The notes: generated by a model from the letters alone, not told the origin. Shown: positions 9,653 to 18,723, counted from the first letter of the stretch. The stretch is 64,000 nt of DNA from Clostridia bacterium (GCA_017472685.1 JAFUOO010000012.1:1-64000), one strand, 5' to 3'. A program made the numbers and translations.

Positions 9653-11410
9653 ATGGATATTTTTGCAATACTTACTTTAGCGGGTGGTCTCGGGTTGTTC
9701 CTTTACGGTATGGAAGTAATGGGCGACAGCCTTAAAAAGCTGGCAGGCGGCAAGCTTGAAATGATTCTTTCAAAGCTCACTGCAAACAGGTTCATCGGCT
9801 TTTTGCTTGGTTTCTTCGTAACATCAATTATTCAGTCATCATCAGCCACAACAGTTATGCTTGTTGGCTTTGTAAACTCAGGCATCATGAAGCTTGGACA
9901 AACTATCGCTGTTATTATGGGTGCTAACGTTGGTACAACAGTTACAGCATGGCTTTTGAGCTTGTCGGGTATTGACGGCTCGGGTCCCATATGGCTTAAG
10001 CTTCTGAAGCCCACATCCTTCACACCTGTTCTTATGGTCATCGGTGTGGTTATGGTTATGGCATGTAAGTCTGACAAGAAAAAGAACATCGCTTCTATTT
10101 TAATCGGCTTTGCCGTTCTTATGTTCGGTATGGACATGATGAGCGGTGCCATGAGTGGTCTTAAGGACGACCCTTCATTCAGAAATCTTCTGATTGCATT
10201 TGAAAACCCCATTCTTGCAATTCTTGCAGGTACTATTCTTACGGCAATCATTCAGTCCTCTTCTGCATCTGTCGGTATTTTGCAGGCATTGGCACTGTCT
10301 TGTGACATTCCCTTTACGGTTGCAATTCCTGTTATTCTTGGTCAGAACATCGGTACAACCATCACACCTGTCATTTCGTCTATCACAGGTAACACCGAAT
10401 CAAAGAGAGTTGCAATATCCTGCGTGTATATAAAGGTTATTGGCGTTACAATCGTGTTCTCGGCATTTTCAATACTTCACAGCATTTTCGACTTCCCGTT
10501 CATGCACATGAATGCTACAATAGCAGGCATTGCTACAGTTCATACTGTATATAACGTAATCGCTGCATCCATTCTTATCTGGTTTTCTAAGCCCATTGCC
10601 GCTCTTGCTGTTAAGACAATCAGAAGCAAAAAGCAGGAAGAGGTTTCCGAATTTGACGTGCTCGACGACAGATTCCTTTCAATTCCTTCCGTTGCTGTTG
10701 AAAGATGTCGCGAATTGGTATGCACAATGAGTATGAAGGCACGTGATGCTGTTATCGATGCAACAAGCCTTATCGAAAAATACAACAAAGAGCTTGTTGA
10801 CAAAATTATTGACAGTGAAAATCTTATTGACGTATACGAAGACAAGATTTCTTCCTACCTTGTGAAAATTGCGAAAACAGACCTTTCCGATGCTGACAGC
10901 AAAACAACCACTGAGCTTTTACAGTGCATCAGCGACATTGAACGTATCAGTGACTATTCTGCAATTATCACACAGAACCTTGAAGAAATCGAGCGTAAGG
11001 AGCTTAAATTCTCCGATTCTGCACTCAGTGAGCTCAATGTTATTTCTTCTGCAGTAACAGAGCTTATCGCAATGACACATGAGGCATTTGAAAAGGATGA
11101 CCTTGCCGTTGCTAAGAATGTTGAGCCCTTAAGACAGGTTGTTGACAGACTTAAGGTCAAGATTAAGACAAACCACGTTGTAAGACTTCAGGAGGGCAAG
11201 TGCTCCATCGAAATGGGTCTTATCCTTTCTGACCTTCTTAACAACTATTCCCGTATAGCTGACCACTGCTCAAACGTTGCAGTTTGTATGCTTGAAATTG
11301 ACCGCGACAGCATGGAAGCTCATGGTCATGTAAGCAACATGGTTCACACAGAGGAATTCTTTACAGAACAGTACAAAATGTATAAGGAAAAGTATTCTAT
11401 TGCAAAGTAA
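9653..11410 (+). CDS. Na+/phosphate cotransporter (NptA/PNaS family) with PhoU-like tail
   Basis: 585 aa. The N-terminal half has two inverted PNaS repeats, each with a QSSSA motif (QSSSATTVML and QSSSASVGIL) and a GxNxGTT motif (GANVGTTVTAW and GQNIGTTITPV), which form the sodium/phosphate path. The C-terminal ~220 residues are a helical PhoU-like domain, the usual architecture in Firmicutes. ATG 9653 follows GGAGG by 5 nt; the TTG further upstream was rejected. It imports phosphate at the membrane. The gene is monocistronic with its own promoter and terminator. Confidence 0.92.
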   Translation: MDIFAILTLAGGLGLFLYGMEVMGDSLKKLAGGKLEMILSKLTANRFIGFLLGFFVTSIIQSSSATTVMLVGFVNSGIMKLGQTIAVIMGANVGTTVTAWLLSLSGIDGSGPIWLKLLKPTSFTPVLMVIGVVMVMACKSDKKKNIASILIGFAVLMFGMDMMSGAMSGLKDDPSFRNLLIAFENPILAILAGTILTAIIQSSSASVGILQALALSCDIPFTVAIPVILGQNIGTTITPVISSITGNTESKRVAISCVYIKVIGVTIVFSAFSILHSIFDFPFMHMNATIAGIATVHTVYNVIAASILIWFSKPIAALAVKTIRSKKQEEVSEFDVLDDRFLSIPSVAVERCRELVCTMSMKARDAVIDATSLIEKYNKELVDKIIDSENLIDVYEDKISSYLVKIAKTDLSDADSKTTTELLQCISDIERISDYSAIITQNLEEIERKELKFSDSALSELNVISSAVTELIAMTHEAFEKDDLAVAKNVEPLRQVVDRLKVKIKTNHVVRLQEGKCSIEMGLILSDLLNNYSRIADHCSNVAVCMLEIDRDSMEAHGHVSNMVHTEEFFTEQYKMYKEKYSIAK

Positions 11411-11417
11411 TTATTTT

Positions 11418-11450
11418 AAAACGCCGCATTTTTTTGTGCGGCGTTTTTCT
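11418..11450 (+). terminator. Terminator after Na/Pi transporter
   Basis: AAAACGCCGCA / TGCGGCGTTTTT stem with a T-rich loop and a following T tract. Confidence 0.9.
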
Positions 11451-11516
11451 TTTGGTACTTGAAGTGTTTTAAGTTTTGCGATATTATATAATTATCAATT
11501 TTAAGGAGTGGTATAA

Positions 11517-13967
11517 ATGAAAAAGTTTATGGCATTTATCATTGCACTTACAATGATTATGTCGGTAGTGCCCGCATATGCGGCAGACTACTTTTACGAT
11601 GTCACAATCGTAGTTGACGGTGAAGCCGTGGAAGAAGTTGATGCTTATATCGACAACGGTACAACATGGATTTTTCAAACTGACCTCGAAGATGCTATCG
11701 GCAAAGAGCTTGGTTACGATGCAGAAACAGGTTATGTAGCATTGAGACATGCTTGCGAAGAACTTGGTTTTACGGTTTCCTGGACACAGGAAACTCATAC
11801 CGTTACAATTACAAGCCCCGTAAAGGATGATATCGGCGGCAAGTATTACACAATCACAAACGTAGCAACAGGTAAATTACTTGCAGCAGTTGATTTCAAT
11901 AAGGAAAACAATGCTAAGCTCACCACTGTTGAAAGCGCAGTTACAGACGATGTTACATGGCGCCTGGGCACAATGGGCGAAATGAAGTTCAACCTCTCTA
12001 ACGCAGGCAGCGGTAAGTCAATCGACGTGCCCTCTGCAAGCCGCGACGCTGGCAAGGAGCTTATTACATACACCTCTAACGGCGGCGGTAACCAGTGCTG
12101 GAATTTTGAAAAGGTTGCAGACGGCGTTTACATGCTCCGTGTTGACCATTCTAATCTTTACATGGATGCCTCCGGTGATGTAATCGTGCAGGCAGAAAAG
12201 ACAGATAGTGATTTCCAGAAGTGGACAATAGAATACGTTAAGGATTCCATGCTTAATAAGGTGGTTGATTCCGAAGGCTTTAAGCTTGTAGCTCCCGTAT
12301 TACAGGATGGCTTCAAGAGATACATGTTCGGCAATCTTCCTGCGTGCTACACAGTAGCAAACAGTGCCGAAAGCTATTTTGTAGAAAATGATTTTGAAAA
12401 CGCATCACCCGAAGAACAGGCTGAAATGATTAAAACAGTATCAAGCTACACAGCCTACGGTCAGGTAACAGGCGACAAGCAAAACCGCGAAAGCGCGCCT
12501 TATGAAATCGTTTCCGTAACAGTTGACGAAAACTATGACATCTGGCGCGGAAGCCGAGAAAAGGTTTGGATTCACTCTGTTAAAATGGAAGGCGACGTAG
12601 AAGGTCAGGTACACGAGTTTGTTATGGTAACAAACGAGGAAGGCTCTGCAATGATTCAGAAAATGATTGAAGGCTTAGGGGCGTTCCCTTATGCAGTACG
12701 TCAGTACGTAAAGAGAGTTATCTGGAAGAAGGGCGACAATGCCAACAACTATAACGGAGGCGGCGACACAATCTGGGCAAGACTCAATTTTGAGCCCTCT
12801 GCGAATGCAGTTATCCAGACATTTGCGCACGAATTGGGTCATATCCTTGACACAAACCAGCTTGAAGACATGCGTATCTGGTCCTGGGCAGAGGCAATGG
12901 ATGCCGTTCCTGTATCAAGCTACGGCTCTTCCAACCAGGCAGAGGACCTGGCAGAAATGCACCGATTGTACTGGACAACTCTCGACAAGGACACAGAAAG
13001 CGCAGTAGGCGAGGTTTATCCCAACCGTCTCAAGGTGTTAAAGGGACTTCTTTACCGTGCCGACAGCATATACTATGCAGACTTTAAGGAATACGAAGAC
13101 TTTATCCTTGATATAAAGGCAAAGATAGATGCATACGGAAACGTGGAAACTGCAAAAGAACTTTCCCTTGATAAGTATTATAAGATTACAGACCCCGAAA
13201 CTAATCTTGTATGGGCAATCAAGGATTCCTCCATGGACAATACAGCTCAGCTTATTCTTGAGGAATACACAGGCGCAGACAATCAGCTCTTCTATGTTGA
13301 AAACTCTGCAGGCCTCGTTAAGTTCTACAACAAGAACAGCGACATTCCCGTTCAGCTTCACACAAGCGCTATGTACAACAAGCCCCTCACACAGTATGGC
13401 GGTACATGGGCAGTTGACGAACGATTAGAGCTTGAAAAGGTAGAGGGCGGCTACAAGATGTACTCAAAGCGCTACACATTAGGAGTTACAGCAGTAACAG
13501 TTGGTGTTGGCGAAAACTTTATGCCTTATGTAGGTCAGGATGCCGAAAGTGACACTTGGGCAATTGAAGCTGTAGCAGACCGCGAAGGCGTTGTGAGATA
13601 TGAAATCACTGCAGGTGGCAAATATCTCACAGGCAGTCCCTTTGGCTTTGCCACCGAAAAAGACGGTGACAACACAACCTGGATGCTTATGAAGGTTGGC
13701 GAAGACACATTCACAATCGTTAACATGGGCACAGGCAAGGCTATTGACATTTCCGGCGGCAATACTGCGGCAGGCGCAAAGCTCATCACATATGATTTGT
13801 CAAAGAACGACAACCAGCTTTTCTATATGGAAGAAGTTGAAGGCGGTCAGAGCCTTAAGATGAAGCACAGTGAGCTTTACCTTACAGTAAACGAGGACGG
13901 TACAATCACTCAGGAAGAAAAGAGTGACGATGCAAGCCAGGTATTTGTTTTCAATGTATTAGAATAA
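11517..13967 (+). CDS. Secreted HExxH metalloprotease with RICIN-type lectin repeats
   Basis: 816 aa with a signal peptide (MKKFMAFIIALTMIM...AYA). A short region at residues 25-100 resembles the copper-amine-oxidase N-terminal stalk domain (LRHACEELGFTVSW). RICIN/beta-trefoil-like repeats follow at about 105-245 (YYTITNVATGKLL, SNAGSGKSIDVPSA). A zinc protease core holds QTFAHELGHILDT at about 436, with a likely third ligand Glu in AEDLAEMHRLYW at about 480, a gluzincin arrangement. A second block of RICIN-like repeats fills 545-816 (YYKITDPETNLVW, NMGTGKAIDISGG). It is probably an extracellular protease that binds glycans. The exact peptidase family is not certain; it resembles ATLF/M34-like zinc domains. 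Confidence 0.75.
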   Translation: MKKFMAFIIALTMIMSVVPAYAADYFYDVTIVVDGEAVEEVDAYIDNGTTWIFQTDLEDAIGKELGYDAETGYVALRHACEELGFTVSWTQETHTVTITSPVKDDIGGKYYTITNVATGKLLAAVDFNKENNAKLTTVESAVTDDVTWRLGTMGEMKFNLSNAGSGKSIDVPSASRDAGKELITYTSNGGGNQCWNFEKVADGVYMLRVDHSNLYMDASGDVIVQAEKTDSDFQKWTIEYVKDSMLNKVVDSEGFKLVAPVLQDGFKRYMFGNLPACYTVANSAESYFVENDFENASPEEQAEMIKTVSSYTAYGQVTGDKQNRESAPYEIVSVTVDENYDIWRGSREKVWIHSVKMEGDVEGQVHEFVMVTNEEGSAMIQKMIEGLGAFPYAVRQYVKRVIWKKGDNANNYNGGGDTIWARLNFEPSANAVIQTFAHELGHILDTNQLEDMRIWSWAEAMDAVPVSSYGSSNQAEDLAEMHRLYWTTLDKDTESAVGEVYPNRLKVLKGLLYRADSIYYADFKEYEDFILDIKAKIDAYGNVETAKELSLDKYYKITDPETNLVWAIKDSSMDNTAQLILEEYTGADNQLFYVENSAGLVKFYNKNSDIPVQLHTSAMYNKPLTQYGGTWAVDERLELEKVEGGYKMYSKRYTLGVTAVTVGVGENFMPYVGQDAESDTWAIEAVADREGVVRYEITAGGKYLTGSPFGFATEKDGDNTTWMLMKVGEDTFTIVNMGTGKAIDISGGNTAAGAKLITYDLSKNDNQLFYMEEVEGGQSLKMKHSELYLTVNEDGTITQEEKSDDASQVFVFNVLE

Positions 13968-13975
13968 AAAGAATT

Positions 13976-14003
13976 AAGGCGTTGCGTAAAGCAACGCCTT
14001 TTT
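13976..14003 (+). terminator. Terminator after the metalloprotease gene
   Basis: Ten-base perfect stem AAGGCGTTGC / GCAACGCCTT with loop GTAAA, then a T tract. Confidence 0.9.
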
Positions 14004-14024
14004 GCATATATAATAATAAAATTC

Positions 14025-14053
14025 TTGAAAAAGCGGTAAAGATATGGTAAAAT
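14025..14053 (+). promoter_or_regulatory. Promoter of the PRTase-like gene
   Basis: TTGAAA, 17-nt spacer, TAAAAT, 47 nt before the ATG. Confidence 0.6.
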
Positions 14054-14099
14054 TATTTCAACAAAATTGATTTGAACGAAAACAAAAAGGAGGATTATT

Positions 14100-14747
14100 A
14101 TGCCAACATTAAACACAGAAAAGCACGGAACTAAAAGAAAAAATCTGTTTCTGCGTGTTGCAAAGGGTCATTTTGCCACAAACGACCGTCACAGCAACTA
14201 CTACATAGATGTGGTTGCGCAGAAGGCGAGACTTTCCGAAGCAAAGGCAGTTGCGGAAGAATTAAGCTCCTACTTTTATCACAATGCAGTAGTTGACACC
14301 GTTTTATGTATCGACGGAACTGAGGTTATCGGCGCATGCCTTGCAGACCAGATTACAAAGGCAGATTTTATAAGCGTGAATGCACATAAATCTATTTACG
14401 TTGTTACACCCGAAACAACAAATTCCAGCCAGCTTTTATTCCGTGACAACATCATTCCCATGATTAACGGCAAGCATGTTATGATTATGGCTGTGTCCTA
14501 TTCGTCGGGCAAAACCGTAAAAGCAGCTATTGATGCAATCAGATACTACGGCGGCAGTGTTAGTGGTGTGTGTGCAATTTTCTCAACTGTTGAAAAAACC
14601 ATTGATGACATTCCCGTTTACTCCTGCTTTGACCCCAAGTTCCTGGGCGACTATGAAACCTACAAAGCGCACGATTGTCCCCTTTGCAAACAGGGTGTAC
14701 CCCTTGATGCGCTTATCAACGGCTACGGATATTCCAAATTGAGATGA
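14100..14747 (+). CDS. Phosphoribosyltransferase-like protein (orotate PRTase-related)
   Basis: 215 aa. Its length and overall strand order fit the type I phosphoribosyltransferase fold, with a PyrE-like N-terminus (GHFATNDRHSNYYIDV). The PRPP loop, which in PyrE is VDDxxxTG, reads MIMAVSYSSGKTV, so the two acidic residues are absent. The C-terminal CPLCKQGVPLDALINGYG is shared with a clostridial subgroup often labelled orotate phosphoribosyltransferase. No pyrimidine genes are adjacent. The activity is therefore doubtful and the name is kept at fold level. ATG 14100 follows AGGAGG. Confidence 0.7.
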   Translation: MPTLNTEKHGTKRKNLFLRVAKGHFATNDRHSNYYIDVVAQKARLSEAKAVAEELSSYFYHNAVVDTVLCIDGTEVIGACLADQITKADFISVNAHKSIYVVTPETTNSSQLLFRDNIIPMINGKHVMIMAVSYSSGKTVKAAIDAIRYYGGSVSGVCAIFSTVEKTIDDIPVYSCFDPKFLGDYETYKAHDCPLCKQGVPLDALINGYGYSKLR

Positions 14748-14777
14748 AATAGAGCCACCATATGGTGGCTTTATTTC
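14746..14777 (+). terminator. Hairpin after the PRTase-like gene
   Basis: GAAATAGAGCCACC / GGTGGCTTTATTTC, nearly perfect stem around ATAT. It lacks a long T run, so termination may be partial and allow read-through to the GIY-YIG gene. Confidence 0.6.
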
Positions 14778-14795
14778 GTAAAGGTGGGTGATGAG

Positions 14796-15095
14796 GTGTA
14801 TTATGTATATATTCTCCGTTGTGAGAAAAACTGTCTGTATACGGGCATAACAAGCGATGTTGAACGCCGTTTCCGTGAGCATTGTGAGGGAAGGGGTGCA
14901 AAGTACACCAAAACCCACAAGCCCTTAGGTGTTGAAGCCGTATGGGGGGCAACAAATAAAAACGAAGCATCACGCCTTGAATACAGGATAAAAGCCCTCA
15001 GCAAGGAAGAAAAAGAAGCTTTGATTTTTAAAGGCGAAAATGAGCTTATCCTTACTCTTGGTGATGAAAGGATGCTTTTTAAAAGGCTTCTTTAA
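14796..15095 (+). CDS. GIY-YIG nuclease superfamily protein (YhbQ-like)
   Basis: About 99 aa. A single GIY-YIG domain shows VYILRC and LYTGIT with the following ERRFREH and KYTKTHKPLGVE. Small stand-alone members such as YhbQ are thought to act on DNA, but their role is not defined. GTG 14796 is favoured because AAGGTGGG lies 7 nt upstream and the family begins at YYVYIL; GTG 14784 is an alternative giving four more residues. Confidence 0.85.
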   Translation: MYYVYILRCEKNCLYTGITSDVERRFREHCEGRGAKYTKTHKPLGVEAVWGATNKNEASRLEYRIKALSKEEKEALIFKGENELILTLGDERMLFKRLL

Positions 15096-15115
15096 GTGTG
15101 CACAAAAAACTTATA

Positions 15116-15144
15116 TTGACATTTGCCTCAATTTGAGGTATAAT
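15116..15144 (+). promoter_or_regulatory. Consensus promoter of the amino-acid ABC operon
   Basis: Exact TTGACA, 17-nt spacer, exact TATAAT, 37 nt upstream of the binding-protein ATG. The spacer holds a perfect palindrome (see the operator entry). Confidence 0.85.
15126..15138 (+). promoter_or_regulatory. Candidate operator inside the ABC promoter spacer
   Basis: CCTCAA-T-TTGAGG, a perfect 6+1+6 palindrome abutting the -10 hexamer. A bound repressor here would exclude RNA polymerase. The regulator is unknown. Confidence 0.5.
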
Positions 15145-15180
15145 GAGGGCTAATGATACTAAATTTTGGAGGTTTTCATT

Positions 15181-15963
15181 ATGAAGAAAATTTTATGTTT
15201 AGTTCTTGCAGCTATGATGTGCTTATGCTTAGCAGCTTGCGGAACAAACGAAGATGTTGTAGATCCTACAGACGCAACAGAAGGCGGTAAGCACTTTGCT
15301 ATCGCAACTGACATGGGCTTTTCTCCCTTTGAGTTCCAGGATGCTGAAGGCAACATTATTGGTATTGACATGGACATTCTTGCAGCTATCGCAGAAGATC
15401 AGGGCTTTACATACGATCTTCAGTACATCGGCTGGGATGCAGCTATCGCTGCTTGTCAGGCAGGTCAGGCTGACGGTATGATTGCAGGCGCTTCCATCAC
15501 AGATGCAAGAAAAGAATCCGGTTGGATTTTTTCCGACGGTTACTACGAAGCAACTCAGGGTATGGCAGTAGCAGCTGACAGCACAATTGCAGGCTTTGCT
15601 GACCTTGCAGGAGAAACAGTTGCGGTTAAGATCGGTACAATGAGCCAGTCCTATGCAGACAGCATTAAGGACGAATACGGCTTCGATGTAATGACACTTG
15701 AAACATCTGCTGACATTTATCAGGCAGTTATGACAGGTACTGCAGCAGCTTGTATGGACGATACACCCATTCTTAAGTACTCCATCAAGACAGGCGCTCT
15801 CGAAATGAAGTTTGTTGAAGGTACAGAAAACGAACCCGCACAGTATGGCTTCGCAATCTTCAATGCAGATAATCAGGAACTTGTAGACCTTTTCAATGCA
15901 GGTCTTGCAAATATCCGTGCAAACGGCAAGTACGACGAAATCATTGCTAACTATCTTGGTTAA
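15181..15963 (+). CDS. Polar amino-acid ABC transporter, substrate-binding lipoprotein
   Basis: 260 aa. The signal peptide ends in the lipobox LAAC (Cys about residue 20), so it is anchored to the outer face of the membrane. The SBP_bac_3 fold is visible: GKHFAIATDMGFSPFEF, GIDMDILAAIAEDQGF, then GMIAGASITDARKES and the hinge segment GETVAVKIGTMSQSYA. The ligand cannot be read with certainty; relatives bind glutamine, cystine or basic amino acids. ATG 15181 has GGAGG 8 nt upstream. A hairpin separates it from the permease gene, probably raising binding-protein output. Confidence 0.92.
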   Translation: MKKILCLVLAAMMCLCLAACGTNEDVVDPTDATEGGKHFAIATDMGFSPFEFQDAEGNIIGIDMDILAAIAEDQGFTYDLQYIGWDAAIAACQAGQADGMIAGASITDARKESGWIFSDGYYEATQGMAVAADSTIAGFADLAGETVAVKIGTMSQSYADSIKDEYGFDVMTLETSADIYQAVMTGTAAACMDDTPILKYSIKTGALEMKFVEGTENEPAQYGFAIFNADNQELVDLFNAGLANIRANGKYDEIIANYLG

Positions 15964-15974
15964 TAACTAATTGT

Positions 15975-16001
15975 GAGGGCATTGGATTTTCCGATGCCCT
16001 C
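15975..16001 (+). terminator. Intercistronic hairpin (leaky attenuator) of the ABC operon
   Basis: GAGGGCATtGG / CCgATGCCCTC stem, not followed by a full T tract. Its position between binding-protein and permease genes suggests mRNA stabilisation or partial termination. Confidence 0.6.
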
Positions 16002-16027
16002 GTTACTTTATGAGAGGACGTTGCTCC

Positions 16028-16714
16028 ATGGTTCGTATTATAGAAACTTACGGTCAGATGCTTACGATAGCGATGGGCCACACCTTGCTCCTTGCTCTAT
16101 GGGGGCTTTTGTTTGGTTGTATCCTTGGTATTATTTTTGGTCTGGCAAGCGTTGTTGACAATAAAATATCGAAAACAGTATCTGCAATCTATGTTAACCT
16201 CATAAGAGGTGTGCCGATGATTGTATTGGCATATTTTGTTTATTTCGGCGTTCCTTATTGCTGGAACAATGTATTGGATCTTGATACCGTGTTCGGCGTT
16301 AAGCTTGTGCTTTCACCACTCATGGCAGGTACAATCTGTCTTGCCCTTAACTGCGGTGCTTACATGTCCGAAATTATCCGTGCAGGTATTCAGTCCATTG
16401 ACCCCGGTCAGATGGAGGCTGCACGCAGTCTCGGTCTTTCTTACTGGAGAAGTATGTTCCGTGTTGTATTGCCTCAGGCAATCAAGAACATGATCCCCAG
16501 CATAGTAAACCAGTTTATTATCACTTTGAAAGATACTTCTATTCTGTCGGTTATCGGTTTCCCGGAATTGGTAAATACTGCAAAGAACGTTGTTGCAAAA
16601 ACATTCATGTCCTTCCAGACATGGATTATTGTAGGTATAATGTATCTTGTAATTATCTTACTCTTGCAGCAGGTTGCAAATGCATTGGAGAGGAGACTTA
16701 ACCGTGGCCGTTGA
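16028..16714 (+). CDS. Polar amino-acid ABC transporter, permease
   Basis: 228 aa of the HisM/GlnP family with about five membrane helices. The EAA loop [29 protein letters not shown] (quoted in part: EAARSLGLS and LPQAIKN) contacts the ATPase. The N-terminal [11 protein letters not shown] and the [15 protein letters not shown] segment are typical. ATG 16028 is preferred over ATG 16010 because AGAGGA lies between them at normal spacing. The ATPase gene starts inside its last codons. Confidence 0.92.
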   Translation: MVRIIETYGQMLTIAMGHTLLLALWGLLFGCILGIIFGLASVVDNKISKTVSAIYVNLIRGVPMIVLAYFVYFGVPYCWNNVLDLDTVFGVKLVLSPLMAGTICLALNCGAYMSEIIRAGIQSIDPGQMEAARSLGLSYWRSMFRVVLPQAIKNMIPSIVNQFIITLKDTSILSVIGFPELVNTAKNVVAKTFMSFQTWIIVGIMYLVIILLLQQVANALERRLNRGR

Positions 16715-17450
16715 AAAGAATAATATAAAAATCCATGTGGAAAATCTCAAGAAAAACTTTGGTCATCTTGAGGTATTAAAGGGTGTCTCCACCGATATTT
16801 ACGAGGGTGAAGTGGTTTGTATCATCGGTCCTTCGGGCTCCGGTAAGTCCACTTTTTTAAGATGCCTTAACAGACTTGAAAATATAACTGATGGCGAAAT
16901 TATCGTTGACGGCTTCCGTATTAACGACAAAAAGCTTGACATCAACAAGGTGAGAGAAAACATCGGCATGGTGTTTCAACACTTTAACCTTTTTGCCAAC
17001 ATGAACGTACTTCGTAATCTCATGCTTGCACCTGTTGACCTTAAAAAGGCAACTAAGGAAGAGGCAGAAAAGAGAGCTATGGAGCTTCTGGAAACAGTTG
17101 GTCTTTCCGAAAAGGCAGAGGTTTACCCCAGCCAGCTTTCAGGCGGACAGAAGCAGAGAGTTGCCATTGCGCGTGCTCTTGCCATGAACCCCGACATTAT
17201 GCTCTTTGACGAGCCTACAAGTGCTCTTGACCCGGAAATGGTTGGCGAGGTTCTTGCTGTTATGAAAACACTTGCCTTAAACGGCATGACAATGGTTGTT
17301 GTAACACATGAAATGGGCTTTGCAAGAGAGGTTGCCGACCGTGTGCTCTTTATGGATGGCGGCGTTATTCTTGAAGAGGGCACACCCGAGGAAATTTTCT
17401 CAAACCCCAAGCACCCCAGAACAATTGATTTCTTAAACAAAGTTTTGTAA
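16704..17450 (+). CDS. Polar amino-acid ABC transporter, ATP-binding protein
   Basis: 248 aa of the GlnQ/HisP family. Walker A is GPSGSGKST, the Q loop is [12 protein letters not shown], the signature is [15 protein letters not shown], Walker B is [12 protein letters not shown] and the switch His is in [15 protein letters not shown] 16704 is chosen because GGAGAGGAG is 8 nt upstream; the ATG at 16674 lies deep in the permease gene. It overlaps the permease gene by 11 nt and completes a three-gene importer. Confidence 0.93.
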   Translation: MAVEKNNIKIHVENLKKNFGHLEVLKGVSTDIYEGEVVCIIGPSGSGKSTFLRCLNRLENITDGEIIVDGFRINDKKLDINKVRENIGMVFQHFNLFANMNVLRNLMLAPVDLKKATKEEAEKRAMELLETVGLSEKAEVYPSQLSGGQKQRVAIARALAMNPDIMLFDEPTSALDPEMVGEVLAVMKTLALNGMTMVVVTHEMGFAREVADRVLFMDGGVILEEGTPEEIFSNPKHPRTIDFLNKVL

Positions 17451-17454
17451 TTTT

Positions 17455-17479
17455 AAGGCGCTCTCGGCAGCGCCTTTTT
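17455..17479 (+). terminator. Terminator of the amino-acid ABC operon
   Basis: AAGGCGCT / AGCGCCTT stem followed by TTT. Confidence 0.88.
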
Positions 17480-17481
17480 GC

Positions 17482-17510
17482 TTGACTTAATTCAATTAGA
17501 GTGGTACAAT
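17482..17510 (+). promoter_or_regulatory. Promoter of the CobW gene pair
   Basis: TTGACT, 17-nt spacer, TACAAT. It starts directly after the preceding terminator. No clear Zur or Fur palindrome is visible. Confidence 0.65.
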
Positions 17511-17545
17511 GCTATAGAATAAAAAAGAAGAAAGAAGTAATGTAC

Positions 17546-18718
17546 ATGACAAAGGTTAATATTATATCGGGCTTTTTGGGAGCAGGTAAGACTACTTTTA
17601 TCAAAAGACTTATCGGCGAAGTATTCAAGGGCGAAAAGCTTGTTTTAATTGAAAACGAATTTGGCGAAATCGGCGTTGACGGCGGATTTTTACAGGACGC
17701 AGGTATCGAAATTACAGAAATGAATTCAGGCTGTATCTGTTGTAGCCTGGTGGGTGATTTCACAAAGGCATTAGAGGAAACCGTAAATACCTACAGCCCC
17801 GACAGAATTATAATTGAGCCCTCGGGCGTTGGCAAATTAAGCGACGTTATCGCAGCTGTTAATAACACCGACAATGACGACATTAAGGTTGACTCCTGCA
17901 TTACTGTTGCGGATTGTTCAAAGTGCAGAATGTACAGAAAGAACTTCGGTGAATTTTATGAGGATCAGATTCTGTACTCAAACTGCGTGCTTTTAACAAG
18001 AACAGACAAAGCTGTTGACGAAAAAATTGAACAGGCAGTTGAAATAATCCGCGACATAAACAAGGAAGCCAACATTATTACAACACATCTTGACTCTCTT
18101 TCAAAGGAGCAGATTTTGGCAGCATTTGAAAAGGGTAAGATGGAGGAAGAGCTTCTCAACGAGGCAATGCATGCTCACCACGAGCACGAACATCATCATG
18201 AACATGATGAACACTGTGATTGCGGTTGTCACGACCACGAGCATGAGCATCACCACGACCACGATGAACACTGTGATTGCGGCTGTCACGACCACGAGCA
18301 TGAGCATCATCACCACGACCACGACGAGCACTGCGAATGCGGCTGTCATGACCACGAGCATGAGCATCATCACCACGACCATGACGAACACTGTGATTGC
18401 GGCTGTCATGACCACGAGCATGATCATCACCATCATCATGCAGACGAAGCCTTCACATCCTGGGGCTTTGAAACTGTTAAAAAGTATACAAAGAATGACA
18501 TTGAAGCTATTCTCACAGAGCTTGACGGCGGTGAATATGGCGTAATTCTCCGTGCAAAGGGTATGGTGCAGTCGCCTGACGGCAGTTGGGTTTACTTTGA
18601 CTATGTTCCTCAGGAGCACGACGTGAGGGCGGGCGGTGCCTGCTACACAGGCAAGGTTTGCGTTATTGGCGCCAATTTACACGAAGAAAAGCTCGCAGAG
18701 CTCTTTAAAAGGGGTTGA
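17546..18718 (+). CDS. CobW/COG0523 metal-chaperone GTPase with His/Cys-rich repeat
   Basis: 390 aa. G3E GTPase core: Walker A GFLGAGKTTF at residues 8-17, ENEFGEIGVDG, the metal-site motif GCICCSL at about 65, and the base motif TRTDK. Between the GTPase and the C-terminal CobW domain lies a tandem repeat of 19-20 residues, four copies of the type HEHHHHDHDEHCDCGCHDHE, each with a CxCxC cluster. This would hold many Zn, Ni or Co ions. The C-terminal domain (YGVILRAKGMVQ...WVYFDYVP) is normal. Family members deliver metal using GTP. ATG 17540 is an alternative start. The metal is not readable from sequence. Confidence 0.88.
   Translation: MTKVNIISGFLGAGKTTFIKRLIGEVFKGEKLVLIENEFGEIGVDGGFLQDAGIEITEMNSGCICCSLVGDFTKALEETVNTYSPDRIIIEPSGVGKLSDVIAAVNNTDNDDIKVDSCITVADCSKCRMYRKNFGEFYEDQILYSNCVLLTRTDKAVDEKIEQAVEIIRDINKEANIITTHLDSLSKEQILAAFEKGKMEEELLNEAMHAHHEHEHHHEHDEHCDCGCHDHEHEHHHDHDEHCDCGCHDHEHEHHHHDHDEHCECGCHDHEHEHHHHDHDEHCDCGCHDHEHDHHHHHADEAFTSWGFETVKKYTKNDIEAILTELDGGEYGVILRAKGMVQSPDGSWVYFDYVPQEHDVRAGGACYTGKVCVIGANLHEEKLAELFKRG
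18178..18443 (+). repeat. In-frame tandem repeat encoding His/Cys metal-binding units
   Basis: Four units of 57-60 bp. The third and fourth units are in exact 60-bp register and nearly identical. Each unit encodes a His-rich run plus CDCGC or CECGC. DNA-level similarity suggests recent expansion or homogenisation. Confidence 0.9.
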
Positions 18719-18723
18719 TTTAA

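Noticed and set aside
18178-18443. Possible CRISPR array because of regular 57-60 bp periodicity
   Set aside because: There are no unique spacers; the units are in frame and encode His/Cys repeats of a CobW protein.
18101-18619. Minus-strand open frame rich in Met and Val over the CobW repeat
   Set aside because: It is created by the reverse complement of His codons in the tandem repeat (CAT/CAC read as ATG/GTG).
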